Positions 9,502-18,578 of a DNA stretch of 37,947 nt are shown here, in pieces (the first letter of the stretch is position 1; each line of letters starts with the position of its first letter). The notes beneath the pieces were generated by a model that saw only the letters and a list, made by a program, of their open reading frames with translations, made no database searches and was not told the origin of the DNA. The position numbers and the translations under genes were made by a program. This DNA comes from Microcaldota archaeon (GTDB taxonomy: Archaea > Micrarchaeota > Micrarchaeia > Burarchaeales > JAKAKT01): positions 1-37,947 of the forward strand of contig JAKAKT010000023.1 of the NCBI GenBank assembly GCA_021813385.1, given 5' to 3'.

Positions 9502-11952
9502 TCAGTTACTCCCAGAAAAAGCATGGTGATTGGACACTGCGAAGTCGACTCCGGGGTATTTCTCCCAAATCTTCATCGCGATGGCCAGCGGCTCAACAAC
9601 GGGCGTGGTGTATGTTGGCACTCCGTGCATCCCAAGCATCAGCCTGCAGTAATCCAGATACTCGCCGTCCCCCCTGGGCGAGATGATTAACGGCTTGTTC
9701 ATCTCCCCATACGCGACCCCGAGGTCCCTAAAAACGTCATTCGCCGTCTCAGTGGTTCTAATCCTCCTTCCCAGCTCATTGAGCCGCCCAAGGACATCAT
9801 CGGTTATTTGGCCTCGTTCTATCCTGCGGACCAGCTCGAACATCATGCTTAAGTCCTCGTCGGCAATGCGGCCCCTCAGCCCGGGGACCTGGAAATACGG
9901 GGTGAAATAAACGACGCCCACCTCGGGGGCTTCATTCAGTATCCGAATCACTTCCAAGAGCCTTTCGTTGTTGGCGCTCCCGAGAATGTCGAGCGGGTTC
10001 CCTATGTAGGCGCCTTCCAAACCCTTTACCTTCCTCAACCGGTCAATAGTATCTTGGCTAATCTTTCCCGTGTATCCCGCGGCCGCTCCCCTCCCTTCTC
10101 CTTCGGAAGCGTTTCTCAAAACAGCCAAGCCGGCCTCTTCCGCCAAGTCGGAAATGACTATCCCAATCCCCCCGCCAACAGTGACAATCATGACGTTGTT
10201 CCTTTCGGGGCGTTTCTGGGTCGCCAGTATGGAAAGCACGTTGGCCATTTCCTTGACCCTCCTGACCCTGAAAGCGCCCGCCTGCTCGCAGAGGGAATCG
10301 AAGACCTCAATGTTTTTTGTGACTGCCCCGGTGTGCGTGGCCGTGGCCTCGGCCCCGACTTCGCTCCTTCCGCCCTTCATCACCACGACCGGTTTCTTCC
10401 TGCAGGTTTCCTTGAGAATCTCATAAAACGCCACCCCGTTCGGCACGCTTTCGACATACAGCGCAATCGCCTTTACCCGGTCATCAGAGCCGAGCACCTC
10501 AAGCCAATCTGTCGGCGAGACATTGGCCCCGTTGCCGCACGAGACCCACGAGTTCACCGGCACGCCGTCAATGCCGAGCTCCTCGAGAACCTCAAGCCCG
10601 TTGCCGCCGCTCTGGGTGATGATTGATACAGTGCTTCTTTCGCTGCCAGTCAGCACGATTGTCCTGTTCCTCGGGATGAATATCGTGTTCACTTTGTTGT
10701 TCAATATCCCGAGGCAGTTCGGCCCGTCGATGCATATCCGGTGCATGTTTGCCATCTGAACGAGCGCATCCTGCAAGTCCTTCCGGCCGGCCTCGGCAAA
10801 TCCGTCGCTTATTATTATCGCTCCCTTCCCCTTCTGGAATGCAAATTTCTGAAATTCCGGAATCACATATTCAGCTTTGGTCATGAAAATTCCAAGGTCA
10901 ATTCCCTCAGGAAGGTTTTTCGTGTCGTTGTGCAGCACTACCCGGTTAGTCTTTCCCAGCTTCTCCATGAACCTAATGAGCTGAAGCGCATAGTCGTCAG
11001 TGATTTGTTCCGCGCCAGGAGAATTTAGCTGAATCACAACCCCTTCCTCGAACTTTGGGTTCACGAGGTGGATGTCCCCGTCAGACCTCTCGAGCATGCT
11101 TTTGACAGTGCTGTCGGGAACGCTGCCTGGTGCCGTCGAGGCCCCTATGAGAGCGCACGATTTCGGATTTAAAATCGCATCCAGGCTCTCCCGCTTCCAT
11201 GCAGGCATCCGCCCGGGCTTGACTTTCGGTTTCACCTCTCCGGCCATCAGCCTCGGGTCGATGACATGGAACTTCCTGTCCTTGCCCCAGGCAACCGGAT
11301 TCAGGTCCATGCTTTCGATTGCAGGGTTTTCCCGCATGAGCCTTGAGACAGCGACTATCATCTCCGCGAGTTTGTCAACTTCGACTGCGGGCATTCCCCT
11401 GAATCCTTTCAACAGGGCCTGGGATTTCATCCTGCTTATCATCCCCCTTGCGTCTTCCAGCGTTATCTCGGAAACTCCGTGAACGACATCCTTCACGACC
11501 TCGACATACACCCCTCCAAAGCCAACCGTGACAATCTCCCCGAAAGTCGGGTCCCGCGAAGCCCCGACAAGAAATTGCACGTGCGAATCAATCATCGGCT
11601 GCACCAGAATCCCGCCGACCCCTTTCTGGCTGAACCTTTCCATAAGCCCATCAAAAGTTTCCCCTACTTCGTTCTGCCTCACTCCGAGAGAGAGCGCCCG
11701 CTCGTCTGTTTTGTGCACTACCTGGCCCGAGATGATTTTCATGGCGACACTGCCGCCATAGTCCGCTGCGATTTTCTCAGCTTCGCCCCTGGTTCTTGCC
11801 AACTTGCCTTCGACGCCTATCCCATACCTTCCCAGCAGCTTCTCCGCGGCTGCAAAACCAAGCATCCCCCTGTTCATTTCGCCGAGCCGTGGCCTTAGTG
11901 GTGTGTGTTTGTCTGCAACTCCCGAGCCTTCCTCGGCCCTCCTCACAAGCAT
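9502..11952 (-). CDS. ADP-forming acyl-CoA synthetase, beta-alpha fusion
   Basis: This 816-residue enzyme makes ATP from ADP and phosphate while turning acetyl-CoA or another acyl-CoA into the free acid. The ATP-grasp (beta) part comes first (about 20-240), with VHKTDE carrying a conserved His near residue 80. The CoA-binding and ligase (alpha) parts follow from about 250, with GAS and GPNCLG motifs. The phosphohistidine is in ATHTGA near residue 540. Many fused homologues have the alpha part first, so this order is less usual. The start is ATG 11952, four bases after GAAGGG; an in-frame GTG lies at 11967. Substrate range cannot be read from sequence. ftsZ follows on the same strand. Confidence 0.93.
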   Translation of the reverse strand: MLVRRAEEGSGVADKHTPLRPRLGEMNRGMLGFAAAEKLLGRYGIGVEGKLARTRGEAEKIAADYGGSVAMKIISGQVVHKTDERALSLGVRQNEVGETFDGLMERFSQKGVGGILVQPMIDSHVQFLVGASRDPTFGEIVTVGFGGVYVEVVKDVVHGVSEITLEDARGMISRMKSQALLKGFRGMPAVEVDKLAEMIVAVSRLMRENPAIESMDLNPVAWGKDRKFHVIDPRLMAGEVKPKVKPGRMPAWKRESLDAILNPKSCALIGASTAPGSVPDSTVKSMLERSDGDIHLVNPKFEEGVVIQLNSPGAEQITDDYALQLIRFMEKLGKTNRVVLHNDTKNLPEGIDLGIFMTKAEYVIPEFQKFAFQKGKGAIIISDGFAEAGRKDLQDALVQMANMHRICIDGPNCLGILNNKVNTIFIPRNRTIVLTGSERSTVSIITQSGGNGLEVLEELGIDGVPVNSWVSCGNGANVSPTDWLEVLGSDDRVKAIALYVESVPNGVAFYEILKETCRKKPVVVMKGGRSEVGAEATATHTGAVTKNIEVFDSLCEQAGAFRVRRVKEMANVLSILATQKRPERNNVMIVTVGGGIGIVISDLAEEAGLAVLRNASEGEGRGAAAGYTGKISQDTIDRLRKVKGLEGAYIGNPLDILGSANNERLLEVIRILNEAPEVGVVYFTPYFQVPGLRGRIADEDLSMMFELVRRIERGQITDDVLGRLNELGRRIRTTETANDVFRDLGVAYGEMNKPLIISPRGDGEYLDYCRLMLGMHGVPTYTTPVVEPLAIAMKIWEKYPGVDFAVSNHHAFSGSN

Positions 11953-12021
11953 AATCCCTTCTCCCACGGGCCTTTGTCTTCCTTAACGCCGTTTAGAACA
12001 AGCAAACTATTCTACCGGAAC

Positions 12022-12035
12022 AGATTATTAAATCT
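12022..12035. promoter_or_regulatory. Near-palindromic TATA element between acd and a membrane protein gene
   Basis: AGATTATTAAATCT reads as a TATA-like element on both strands. On the plus strand it would start transcription near 12054, nine bases before the TTG at 12063. On the minus strand it would start near 12004, about 50 bases ahead of the ATG at 11952. Confidence 0.4.
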
Positions 12036-12062
12036 ATTTTCAAACTATCAGTTGGTAATGTT

Positions 12063-12569
12063 TTGCCCTTCACTCCATTCCACTTCGGCCCCGCAGTCCT
12101 AATTTTTTCGCTATTCCTCTTCCTTGACCCGCTCGCCCTCCTTCTAGCTTCAGTCGCAATCGACATCGAGGGAATCCTGGGATTATTCTTTGGCAGGGAC
12201 ATTCTCCTTTCGAACTGCGCCCCCTCCTGCAATCTCCACGGCCCGCTCCACTCGTTTCTCGGGGGAACGATTGTCGCAGTCCTGCTCGCAACCGTTTTAA
12301 TCGCCGCAAGCAAAAAGCTCCCGGAAAAAATAAGGCTCTCGCTTCGAATCAAAAATGAAAAAACAATCCTCCTCTCCTCGCTTATCGGCGCTTATTCCCA
12401 TCTGTTCCTCGACTCGTTTATTTACCCGGAAATGAATCTCGCCTGGCCTTTTGGAAGTTGGAATCCCTTTTTCGGGGCAATCGGAAGCCTCGAACTCTAC
12501 TTTTTCTGCGCGCTCTCGTTCCTCTTGGGCGCAGGGCTGCTGCTAATCAGGCTAAAGAAGAAAAAATAG
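12063..12569 (+). CDS. Membrane-bound metal-dependent hydrolase-like protein
   Basis: This 168-residue integral membrane protein begins with the PFTPFHFGPA pattern seen in small membrane proteins annotated as metal-dependent hydrolases (YdjM-like). Four or so hydrophobic segments alternate with conserved polar motifs: DIEG near residue 35, HGPLHSFLG near 59-67, and YSHLFLDSFIYPE near 118-130. The repeated His and Asp residues could bind metal, but no activity is established for the family. The start is a TTG. The nearby ATG at 12058 is in another frame that stops after 14 codons. The gene stands alone and converges with the 623-residue gene after 13 bases. Confidence 0.7.
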   Translation: MPFTPFHFGPAVLIFSLFLFLDPLALLLASVAIDIEGILGLFFGRDILLSNCAPSCNLHGPLHSFLGGTIVAVLLATVLIAASKKLPEKIRLSLRIKNEKTILLSSLIGAYSHLFLDSFIYPEMNLAWPFGSWNPFFGAIGSLELYFFCALSFLLGAGLLLIRLKKKK

Positions 12570-12582
12570 AAAAACAACGAAC

Positions 12583-14454
12583 TCACATTGTGCTCGGGGT
12601 CGGGTCCCTGGTCTTGTTTGCAAGATAATACGCTAGGGCGTCCTTTGCTTTAAGCACACGTTCGCTGCTCCGCCTCTCCTCCTTTGTGACGTTCTGATGG
12701 GTGAAGTACCTTTCGAGAATCGCAAGACAGTGGCCCTGGTCCGGGTCGTTCACTCCGCTCATCTGAGCAAGGACTTTCAAGAAATCATCCGGCTTCTCGA
12801 ATTTCAGTCTAACGGGCGCGATGTGCTTGTTCGCTTCCAGATTCCGTAACGCATACGCAAGGTCAGCCAAGTTCTCGCCCTCATTCATCCCTCCTCTTAT
12901 GAAAAAGTTGTAAAGCAGAGCAGTCGCTTTCCCAGCGTACTCGTTATACTCCAGTATCTTCGTAGGATTCGAAAAATCTTCCGTTGTCTCGAAAATCCGG
13001 CCCCTCATGAGCCGCATCATATTTAAAAGCGGGAGAGGAGAGTGCAGGTCCTCGCTGTAAGGAACGTCCGGCTTTGCGTACTGAGCCGCATCGAACTTCT
13101 TTTTCGGGTCAACTTCAGTATCCGGTTGCAAGTACGCGATTACACCAGGATGAGTCATAAGGCACCCGCTTCTTGCAAAAAATTCCATCCTGCCCCAAGT
13201 GGACACTATATCGCTTTCCTTAGCGCCCATGAACTCGACTTCGCCAATCATGCCCATGAATTTTCTCCCGTTCACCTCTTGGAACTTGGCGCCAATTCCC
13301 CCGTCCTTTTCGCTTTTTTCTGCTTCTTTCGCATATTTATCGCATAAGCTGTAAGCAGCAACCAGAAGCATCGTGGCTATCTTCGACCGCTGGCTTTCGT
13401 CAGTAATTGCAAGGTGCGAGCCATACAGCACGTTCATCTCCTTATTCGCCAAGAATGAGCCGTCGAATGCCCCGACAATCTCTCCCCTGTTGTTCTTGAT
13501 ATAAATACTGATGAATCGGTTATATTCCAAATCATTTGTCCTGACCACTTGCCCACTTTGAGAATCGTACTTCCAAGCTCCAGAGTATACTTTTCCAGCC
13601 GCCATCTCTTTTATTGCGTCCATGGTCATCGTATAACCATCGAGCTCGTTGGTGGCAAATGTTCTTGTAAGAAGCGAGTATGCCCTGAAGAAATCCGGTT
13701 CAGCCGGACTTTCCACGGCGTAAACCCTAAGAGACTTATTATTAATCAAAACCTGTTTCCCGTCAACTCCGTCCGGGAAGAATTGCTCCACCACACCAAC
13801 AGTTTTATTCCGAACCCACGCATCCAACTGCCTTTTGCCTTCAATTATCCTTCCAGCCTTCATAGTTGTCTCATCGAGAATTCCCTCTATCCTCTCGGTT
13901 CTAACAGCATTATCCGTTATCCTTACTGCGTCTGTTAATCTTCTTTCAACATCCTTTATCTGAAGCGAAACAACCTCCCAATAAGCAGCAGCATGGTCTC
14001 TTGAATATGCTGACAGAGTTTCTATCCTCTCTTTCTTCATCGCAACGATAGCTTCCAACATTGCAGCGGCTTTGTCTTTCAAACTTTTTTCACTTTGAAT
14101 GACGGCAGGTTTGAGCAGTTCCTCAAGATTCGTAGTTGAAAGCCGTCCGTCTTCAAACTGGCGAGAACGGAATTTTCTCGTTGTCTCTAAAACTGGCGTC
14201 GAAGTTCTGTCCCTGCGTTGCATCGTAGCAACCCCGGCTGCAGCCATAATCACTCCCTCCAATTCTGCGTCGACTTGCTTTTTCTTCACTTGCATCTTGT
14301 AAACCTGGAAAATTGCGAGCAGCGGGTTGTCAAGCGATGCGGCAATCTCCGGGTAATCGTCCAAGGTTCTCTTCACGAGTTCAAGGTTTTCTTTCGGAAG
14401 GCTTTCAATCGAAACCTCGCCCAGGATTTTACCTATCTTTGCAAGATTTTTCAT
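12583..14454 (-). CDS. Unknown protein with a GNAT-like central region
   Basis: This is a 623-residue soluble protein I do not recognise as a whole. The first 210 residues are charged and helical. Residues of about 235-455 resemble an acetyltransferase (GNAT) fold. They contain an aromatic N-terminal helix (SLLTRTF), a beta strand with GEIVGAFDG, a helix after DESQRSKIATMLL at the place where acetyl-CoA is usually held, and a late GRMEFFARSG strand-helix as in many GNATs. The C-terminal 150 residues are helical. The usual GxG/A part of the CoA loop is not clear, so activity is uncertain. The start is ATG 14454, right after a TATA box at 14476-14486. It lies downstream of the ATP synthase operon but has its own promoters. 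Confidence 0.75.
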   Translation of the reverse strand: MKNLAKIGKILGEVSIESLPKENLELVKRTLDDYPEIAASLDNPLLAIFQVYKMQVKKKQVDAELEGVIMAAAGVATMQRRDRTSTPVLETTRKFRSRQFEDGRLSTTNLEELLKPAVIQSEKSLKDKAAAMLEAIVAMKKERIETLSAYSRDHAAAYWEVVSLQIKDVERRLTDAVRITDNAVRTERIEGILDETTMKAGRIIEGKRQLDAWVRNKTVGVVEQFFPDGVDGKQVLINNKSLRVYAVESPAEPDFFRAYSLLTRTFATNELDGYTMTMDAIKEMAAGKVYSGAWKYDSQSGQVVRTNDLEYNRFISIYIKNNRGEIVGAFDGSFLANKEMNVLYGSHLAITDESQRSKIATMLLVAAYSLCDKYAKEAEKSEKDGGIGAKFQEVNGRKFMGMIGEVEFMGAKESDIVSTWGRMEFFARSGCLMTHPGVIAYLQPDTEVDPKKKFDAAQYAKPDVPYSEDLHSPLPLLNMMRLMRGRIFETTEDFSNPTKILEYNEYAGKATALLYNFFIRGGMNEGENLADLAYALRNLEANKHIAPVRLKFEKPDDFLKVLAQMSGVNDPDQGHCLAILERYFTHQNVTKEERRSSERVLKAKDALAYYLANKTRDPTPSTM

Positions 14455-14475
14455 AGCCTTTATTTTGTGTTTTAA

Positions 14476-14486
14476 GGTATTTATCC
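14476..14486 (-). promoter_or_regulatory. TATA box for the 623-residue protein gene
   Basis: The minus strand reads GGATAAATACC. A start 25 bp downstream would be near 14456, making the mRNA leaderless at ATG 14454. This argues against the in-frame TTG at 14505. Confidence 0.5.
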
Positions 14487-14520
14487 CTATCGACAGAATA
14501 AGCAAAATATTATCAATCTT

Positions 14521-14533
14521 CTAATATATAAAC
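14521..14533 (-). promoter_or_regulatory. Second strong TATA-like box downstream of atpD
   Basis: The minus strand reads GTTTATATATTAG. It lies between the atpD stop and the 623-residue gene and would start a transcript near 14502, giving that gene a second, longer leader. Inferred from sequence only. Confidence 0.35.
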
Positions 14534-14565
14534 ATTCGCTTTTAGAGTATTTCAGCGAGTTGCCC

Positions 14566-15204
14566 CTATTTCGCCTTCGCGTTCATTTTTTTCTTGAGCA
14601 TCTTGAGCGTGAAGAACCCTTCCCTCTCCATCTCGTCGAGCCTCATCGAGATGTAACCGGCCTGGCCCTTGAGCCTCGGCACCACGACATACTCGAGGGC
14701 GTTGACCCTTCTTTTCGTGGTCTCAATTTCTCTCAGCAAATTCCTGATTGCGTTCTCGGTCTTTGCTATCTCCATTATCGTCGTGAGCGAGGCCTCGAAA
14801 GAGCTTGCGGTCTCGTCTATTTTCGCGGAGCTCCCCGCGAAGCTGTACCCCCTGTCCTGCGCGCCCCTCTTGTCATAGTCCCCCTCGATGTCGGCAATCC
14901 TTACGCCCATCACGTTCTTCACGCTGGTCCTCACATTCGGGACCTTCTTCACCGCGAGCGCCGACTGCTCAATCTCGAAGATGCTGTGGTACGCCTGCGC
15001 AACCCCGAGGGAGCCGAAGGCCGACTTCATCTGCGGGTTGAGCACCGAGCGCAGGTCCTTCGCCCTTTTCAGGATTGAGAAGAACTCGAGCACGAGCACG
15101 TCCCTCTTCTGCTTGAGGAGCTTGTGCCCCTTGCCAGCTAGCCTTATGCGGCCCTTTATGTTGATGAGCTCCATTCGCGTCGGCTTTACAGGTTCTTCGA
15201 CCAT
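14566..15204 (-). CDS. atpD: A-type ATP synthase subunit D
   Basis: This 212-residue central-stalk subunit turns inside the A3B3 head. It is almost entirely helical, with long N- and C-terminal helices forming the rotor shaft and a short variable middle. The family N-terminus is recognisable (PTRMELINIKGRI and a KRD-containing helix), as is the late RRVNALEYVVVP motif. The start is ATG 15204, with GAGGGAT eight bases upstream; the in-frame TTG at 15210 adds only two residues. It is the last gene of the operon and is separated from atpB by an unusually long, hairpin-rich gap of 162 bases. Confidence 0.95.
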   Translation of the reverse strand: MVEEPVKPTRMELINIKGRIRLAGKGHKLLKQKRDVLVLEFFSILKRAKDLRSVLNPQMKSAFGSLGVAQAYHSIFEIEQSALAVKKVPNVRTSVKNVMGVRIADIEGDYDKRGAQDRGYSFAGSSAKIDETASSFEASLTTIMEIAKTENAIRNLLREIETTKRRVNALEYVVVPRLKGQAGYISMRLDEMEREGFFTLKMLKKKMNAKAK

Positions 15205-15242
15205 TAGCAATCCCTCGAAATTTTCTCCCTCTACATCCGCTT

Positions 15243-15356
15243 AGCAGCGCCACAGGCCGCGCGCAGACTGGCTCGCCCGAGCGCCGTCAGTCTGCGGTCT
15301 GCCTCCGAAGGCAGACCAGGCACCCGAGTGCCTGCGCCATTGGCTTTGGCGCTGCT
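15243..15356 (-). repeat. Multi-hairpin intercistronic element between atpB and atpD
   Basis: A GC-rich stretch that folds on itself. The outer arms AGCAGCGCCA (15243-15252) and TGGCGCTGCT (15347-15356) are perfectly complementary. Inside are CGCAGACTG/CAGTCTGCG (15262-15270/15288-15296), GGTCTGCCT/AGGCAGACC (15296-15304/15309-15317) and AGGCAC/GTGCCT (15318-15323/15328-15333). The last two have CCGA loops. It is non-coding and is transcribed with the operon unless it ends or processes the message. It could be an mRNA stability element or a mobile palindromic repeat. Confidence 0.7.
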
Positions 15357-15366
15357 CGTTTGTCAA

Positions 15367-16752
15367 CTATTCTTTCCTGTACTTCTTCCCATATTTCTCG
15401 ATGAACTCCTTCTTTATCCTCTTCAGTTCAGTCTCAGGCAGGGCGGAAAGCAACCTCCATCCAGTCTCGAGCGTTGTCTCGATGCTCCTGTCCTCGTACT
15501 TGCCCTGGGCAATGAACTCCTTTTCGAAAGAGTCGGCGAATTTAAGGTATTTCTTGTCAGTCGGGGTCAGCGCCTCTTCTCCCACCACGGCGGACAGCGC
15601 TCTCAAGTCCCTCCCTTCTGCATACGCGGCATAGAGCTGGTCAGCGACTCCCCTGTGGTCCTCCCTGGTCTTTCCCTTCCCAATACCCAGGTTCATAAGC
15701 CTCGAAAGGCACGGCAGCACATCAATTGGCGGATAAATCCCCTTCCTGTGGAGCTCCCTGGAAACCACAATCTGCCCTTCGGTGATATAACCGGTCAAGT
15801 CAGGAATCGGGTGGGTGATATCGTCACCAGGCATCGAGAGAATCGAGAACTGCGTAATCGTTCCTTTCTTCCCCTTTATGCAGCCGGCCCGCTCGTAAAT
15901 AGAAGCAAGGTCAGTGTACATGTAACCCGGGTACCCTCTTCTCCCGGGAATCTCCTCCCTCGCGCTCGCCACTTCACGAAGCGCCTCGCAATAATTAGTC
16001 ATATCAGTCAGAATCACAAGCACATGCATGTCTTTTTCGAATGCCAAATACTCGGCAGTGGTGAGCGCCATCCTCGGGGTAATCAATCGCTCGACAGATG
16101 GGTCGTTCGCAAGGTTCAGGAACAGAACAGCCCTCCCAAGAGCCCCGGTCTTCTCGAAGTCCCTCATGAAGAAGCCTGCCTCCTCGTGGGTGATTCCCAT
16201 GGCAGCGAACACGACAGCGAAGTTCTCCGAGCTTCCGAGCACTTTCGCCTGCCTCGCAATCTGCACCGCAATATCGTTGTGAGGCAATCCCGAGCCCGAG
16301 AAAATCGGGAGCTTCTGCCCCCGAACAAGGGTGTTCATGCAGTCAATGGCAGATATCCCAGTCTGGACGAAGTCGCTCGGCTTCTGCCTCGAATACGGGT
16401 TAATCGAGCCTCCATTAACGTCGAGTCTCTGCTCGCCGACAATCGGCGGGCCGTTGTCCCTGGGCTCGCCTAGCCCGGTAAATACCCTCCCGAGCATCTC
16501 CTCGGAAACCCCGAGCTTGATTGTCTCGCCAAGGAAGCGGACGCTCGTCTCGTGCGCATCAAGGCCGGCAGTAGCCCCGAATATCTGGATGACCGCCTTT
16601 CCCTTCGAAGTATCGAGCACCTGCCCCTTCGTCTTCTCACCCGAAGGGAGCGTAATCTCAACCAATTCATTGTAAGCAACGTTGCCGACGTTCTCCACGA
16701 AGAGTAGAGGCCCGGCGACCTCGGTTACGGTCTTGTATTCCTTAATGCCCAT
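15367..16752 (-). CDS. atpB: A-type ATP synthase subunit B
   Basis: This 461-residue, non-catalytic head subunit alternates with subunit A in the A3B3 ring. It shows the family pattern: an N-terminal beta barrel ([10 protein letters not shown]), the degenerate nucleotide-binding loop [10 protein letters not shown] instead of a working P-loop, and strongly conserved [14 protein letters not shown] and IPDLTGYI segments. The start is ATG 16752, preceded by AGGTGGTG; the GTG at 16755 is in frame but overlaps that site. It follows atpA by eight bases, so A and B are translationally close, in keeping with their 3:3 ratio. The last residues are basic. Confidence 0.97.
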   Translation of the reverse strand: MGIKEYKTVTEVAGPLLFVENVGNVAYNELVEITLPSGEKTKGQVLDTSKGKAVIQIFGATAGLDAHETSVRFLGETIKLGVSEEMLGRVFTGLGEPRDNGPPIVGEQRLDVNGGSINPYSRQKPSDFVQTGISAIDCMNTLVRGQKLPIFSGSGLPHNDIAVQIARQAKVLGSSENFAVVFAAMGITHEEAGFFMRDFEKTGALGRAVLFLNLANDPSVERLITPRMALTTAEYLAFEKDMHVLVILTDMTNYCEALREVASAREEIPGRRGYPGYMYTDLASIYERAGCIKGKKGTITQFSILSMPGDDITHPIPDLTGYITEGQIVVSRELHRKGIYPPIDVLPCLSRLMNLGIGKGKTREDHRGVADQLYAAYAEGRDLRALSAVVGEEALTPTDKKYLKFADSFEKEFIAQGKYEDRSIETTLETGWRLLSALPETELKRIKKEFIEKYGKKYRKE

Positions 16753-16760
16753 CACACCAC

Positions 16761-18503
16761 CTACTTTATAGCGTTAAACTGCTCGTCGACATTCTTCATT
16801 ATCGAGCCGATTCCCTTCTCGGAGTCCTCCTCCTTGATTTCCTTCATCCTCGCAATCTCGTGGATGACCGGCAGGTCCGAGAACCTCTTCAATTGAATCC
16901 CGCTGTCCACGGCCATGCTCATCCGCTCGTGGAACTTGAGAATCGTCTTCAGCATCAAATACTGCTTCTTCATGCTCGCGAACCCGTCGACTTCGTGGTA
17001 TGCGCTCTGCTGGAGGAAGTCCTCCCTTATCATTCTCGATACCAGAAGAACTGCCCTCTCCTTCTCGGGGAGCGCGTCAGGCCCGACGAGCTGGACGATT
17101 TCCTGGAGTTCCGCCTCCTTCTGCAGGAGCGCGAGCGCCCTTTCCCTCAGTTCCATGTAGTCCGAGCCTATGTTGTTCGTGAACCAGTTCGCAAGGCTCG
17201 CGTTGTAGAGCGAGTAGCTCCGGAGCCAGTGTATTGCCGGGAAGTGCCTCCTGTGCGCCAGGCTTGCGTCAAGCGCCCAGAAAACTTTCGTAACTCTTAG
17301 CGTGTTCTGCGAAACAGGCTCTGAAATGTCCCCTCCTGGCGGGGATACTGCCCCGATGACTGAGACTGAGCCGTTCCTCTTGTCGCTTCCCAGGCACACG
17401 ACTCTTCCGGCCCGCTCATAGAATTCGGCGAGCCTCCTCCCGAGGTAAGCCGGATATCCCTCCTCACCCGGCATCTCCTCGAGTCTTCCCCCGATTTCCC
17501 TCATCGCCTCGGCCCACCTCGAGGTGGAATCGGCCATCAGCGCGACATCGTAACCCATGTCCCTGAAATACTCCGCAATCGTCATCCCGGTATAGACCGA
17601 GGCTTCCCTCGCAGCGACTGGCATGTTCGAGGTGTTCGCAATCAAGACAGTCCTTTCCATAAGCGGCTTCCCGCTCCTCGGGTCGACTAGCTCGGGGAAC
17701 TCGGTGAGCACTTCGCACATCTCGTTCCCTCTCTCTCCGCATCCCACATAAACTACCACTTTAGCGTCTGACCATTTCGCAAGCGATTGTTGCGTAACAG
17801 TTTTCCCGGAGCCGAAAGGCCCGGGGATGCAGGCGGTCCCTCCCTTTGCAATCGGGTAGAACGTATCGAGAATCCTCTGACCGGTCACGAGCGGAATCTC
17901 GGGGAAGAGCTTCTCGGCAACTGGTCTTGGCTTCCTCACGTTCCACTTGTGCGCAAGCTTCACATCATGCTTCTTCTTCCCGCTAATAGTGCAGACGATT
18001 TCATCAATCGTGAATTTCCCTTCCTCTATGTGGGTAACTTTCCCCTCGGTCCCGAAGGGCGCCATTATCCTGTGCTCAAAGGCAGCAGTCTCCTTCACGG
18101 TCCCGAGCACGTCCCCCGGGCCAACCTCCTGCCCCTTCTTCACAGCAGGCTTGAACTCCCACTTCTTCTTCCTGTCGAGGGCAGACGCTTCAATCCCCCT
18201 CCTGATGAAGTTCCCGGAGGTGGAGTGCATGATTTCAAGCGGCCTCTGGACCCCGTCGTAAATCGCCTTCAGCATCCCGGGCCCCAGCTCGACCGAGAGG
18301 GGCATTCCGGTGTTCTCCACCTCTTCGCCCGGCCGAAGGCCTGATGTGTCCTCGTAAACCTGGATTATGGCCTTGTCGCCCTTGAGCCTGATTACTTCGC
18401 CGACGAGCCTCTCGGTCCCCACCCTGACCACGTCGTACATCCTCGCCCCGCGCATCTTGTCCCCGACAACTACGGGGCCGGTTATTCTTTCAAGCACTCC
18501 CAT
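16761..18503 (-). CDS. atpA: A-type ATP synthase catalytic subunit A
   Basis: This 580-residue subunit binds and converts ADP, phosphate and ATP. The Walker A motif is GPFGSGKT at about 228-235, as in archaeal A subunits. The catalytic region GERGNEM follows, and the DSTSRWAEA and SGDISEPV-like (GGDISEPV) segments are intact. The archaeal/vacuolar 'non-homologous' insert between barrel and P-loop is present (about 90-200). The start is ATG 18503, with GAGGTGTG upstream and the family start [12 protein letters not shown]. The longer frame to 18578 is rejected because it lacks homology and overlaps a hairpin region. No intein was seen. Confidence 0.98.
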   Translation of the reverse strand: MGVLERITGPVVVGDKMRGARMYDVVRVGTERLVGEVIRLKGDKAIIQVYEDTSGLRPGEEVENTGMPLSVELGPGMLKAIYDGVQRPLEIMHSTSGNFIRRGIEASALDRKKKWEFKPAVKKGQEVGPGDVLGTVKETAAFEHRIMAPFGTEGKVTHIEEGKFTIDEIVCTISGKKKHDVKLAHKWNVRKPRPVAEKLFPEIPLVTGQRILDTFYPIAKGGTACIPGPFGSGKTVTQQSLAKWSDAKVVVYVGCGERGNEMCEVLTEFPELVDPRSGKPLMERTVLIANTSNMPVAAREASVYTGMTIAEYFRDMGYDVALMADSTSRWAEAMREIGGRLEEMPGEEGYPAYLGRRLAEFYERAGRVVCLGSDKRNGSVSVIGAVSPPGGDISEPVSQNTLRVTKVFWALDASLAHRRHFPAIHWLRSYSLYNASLANWFTNNIGSDYMELRERALALLQKEAELQEIVQLVGPDALPEKERAVLLVSRMIREDFLQQSAYHEVDGFASMKKQYLMLKTILKFHERMSMAVDSGIQLKRFSDLPVIHEIARMKEIKEEDSEKGIGSIMKNVDEQFNAIK

Positions 18504-18526
18504 CTTACACACCTCAACAAACACAA

Positions 18527-18551
18527 GAGCTCGCCGCCTCGCGGCTCGCTC
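18527..18551 (-). repeat. GC-rich hairpin between atpF and atpA
   Basis: The arms GCCGC and GCGGC (18533-18537, 18541-18545) with a CTC loop are enclosed by GAGC and GCTC (18527-18530, 18548-18551). The structure lies in the 75-base gap just upstream of atpA. A run of six T follows on the plus strand, but no plus-strand gene ends here, so it is more likely an mRNA element of the minus-strand operon. Confidence 0.5.
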
Positions 18552-18578
18552 GTTTTTTCCATCGCACAAGTTCATCAT

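Noticed and set aside
15328-16473. Long plus-strand open frame opposite atpB
   Set aside because: It lies wholly over atpB, is rich in Arg/Leu/His as expected for a frame shadow, and has no family match.
18527-18558. Hairpin plus T-run as a plus-strand terminator
   Set aside because: No plus-strand gene ends here; the region lies inside a minus-strand operon.
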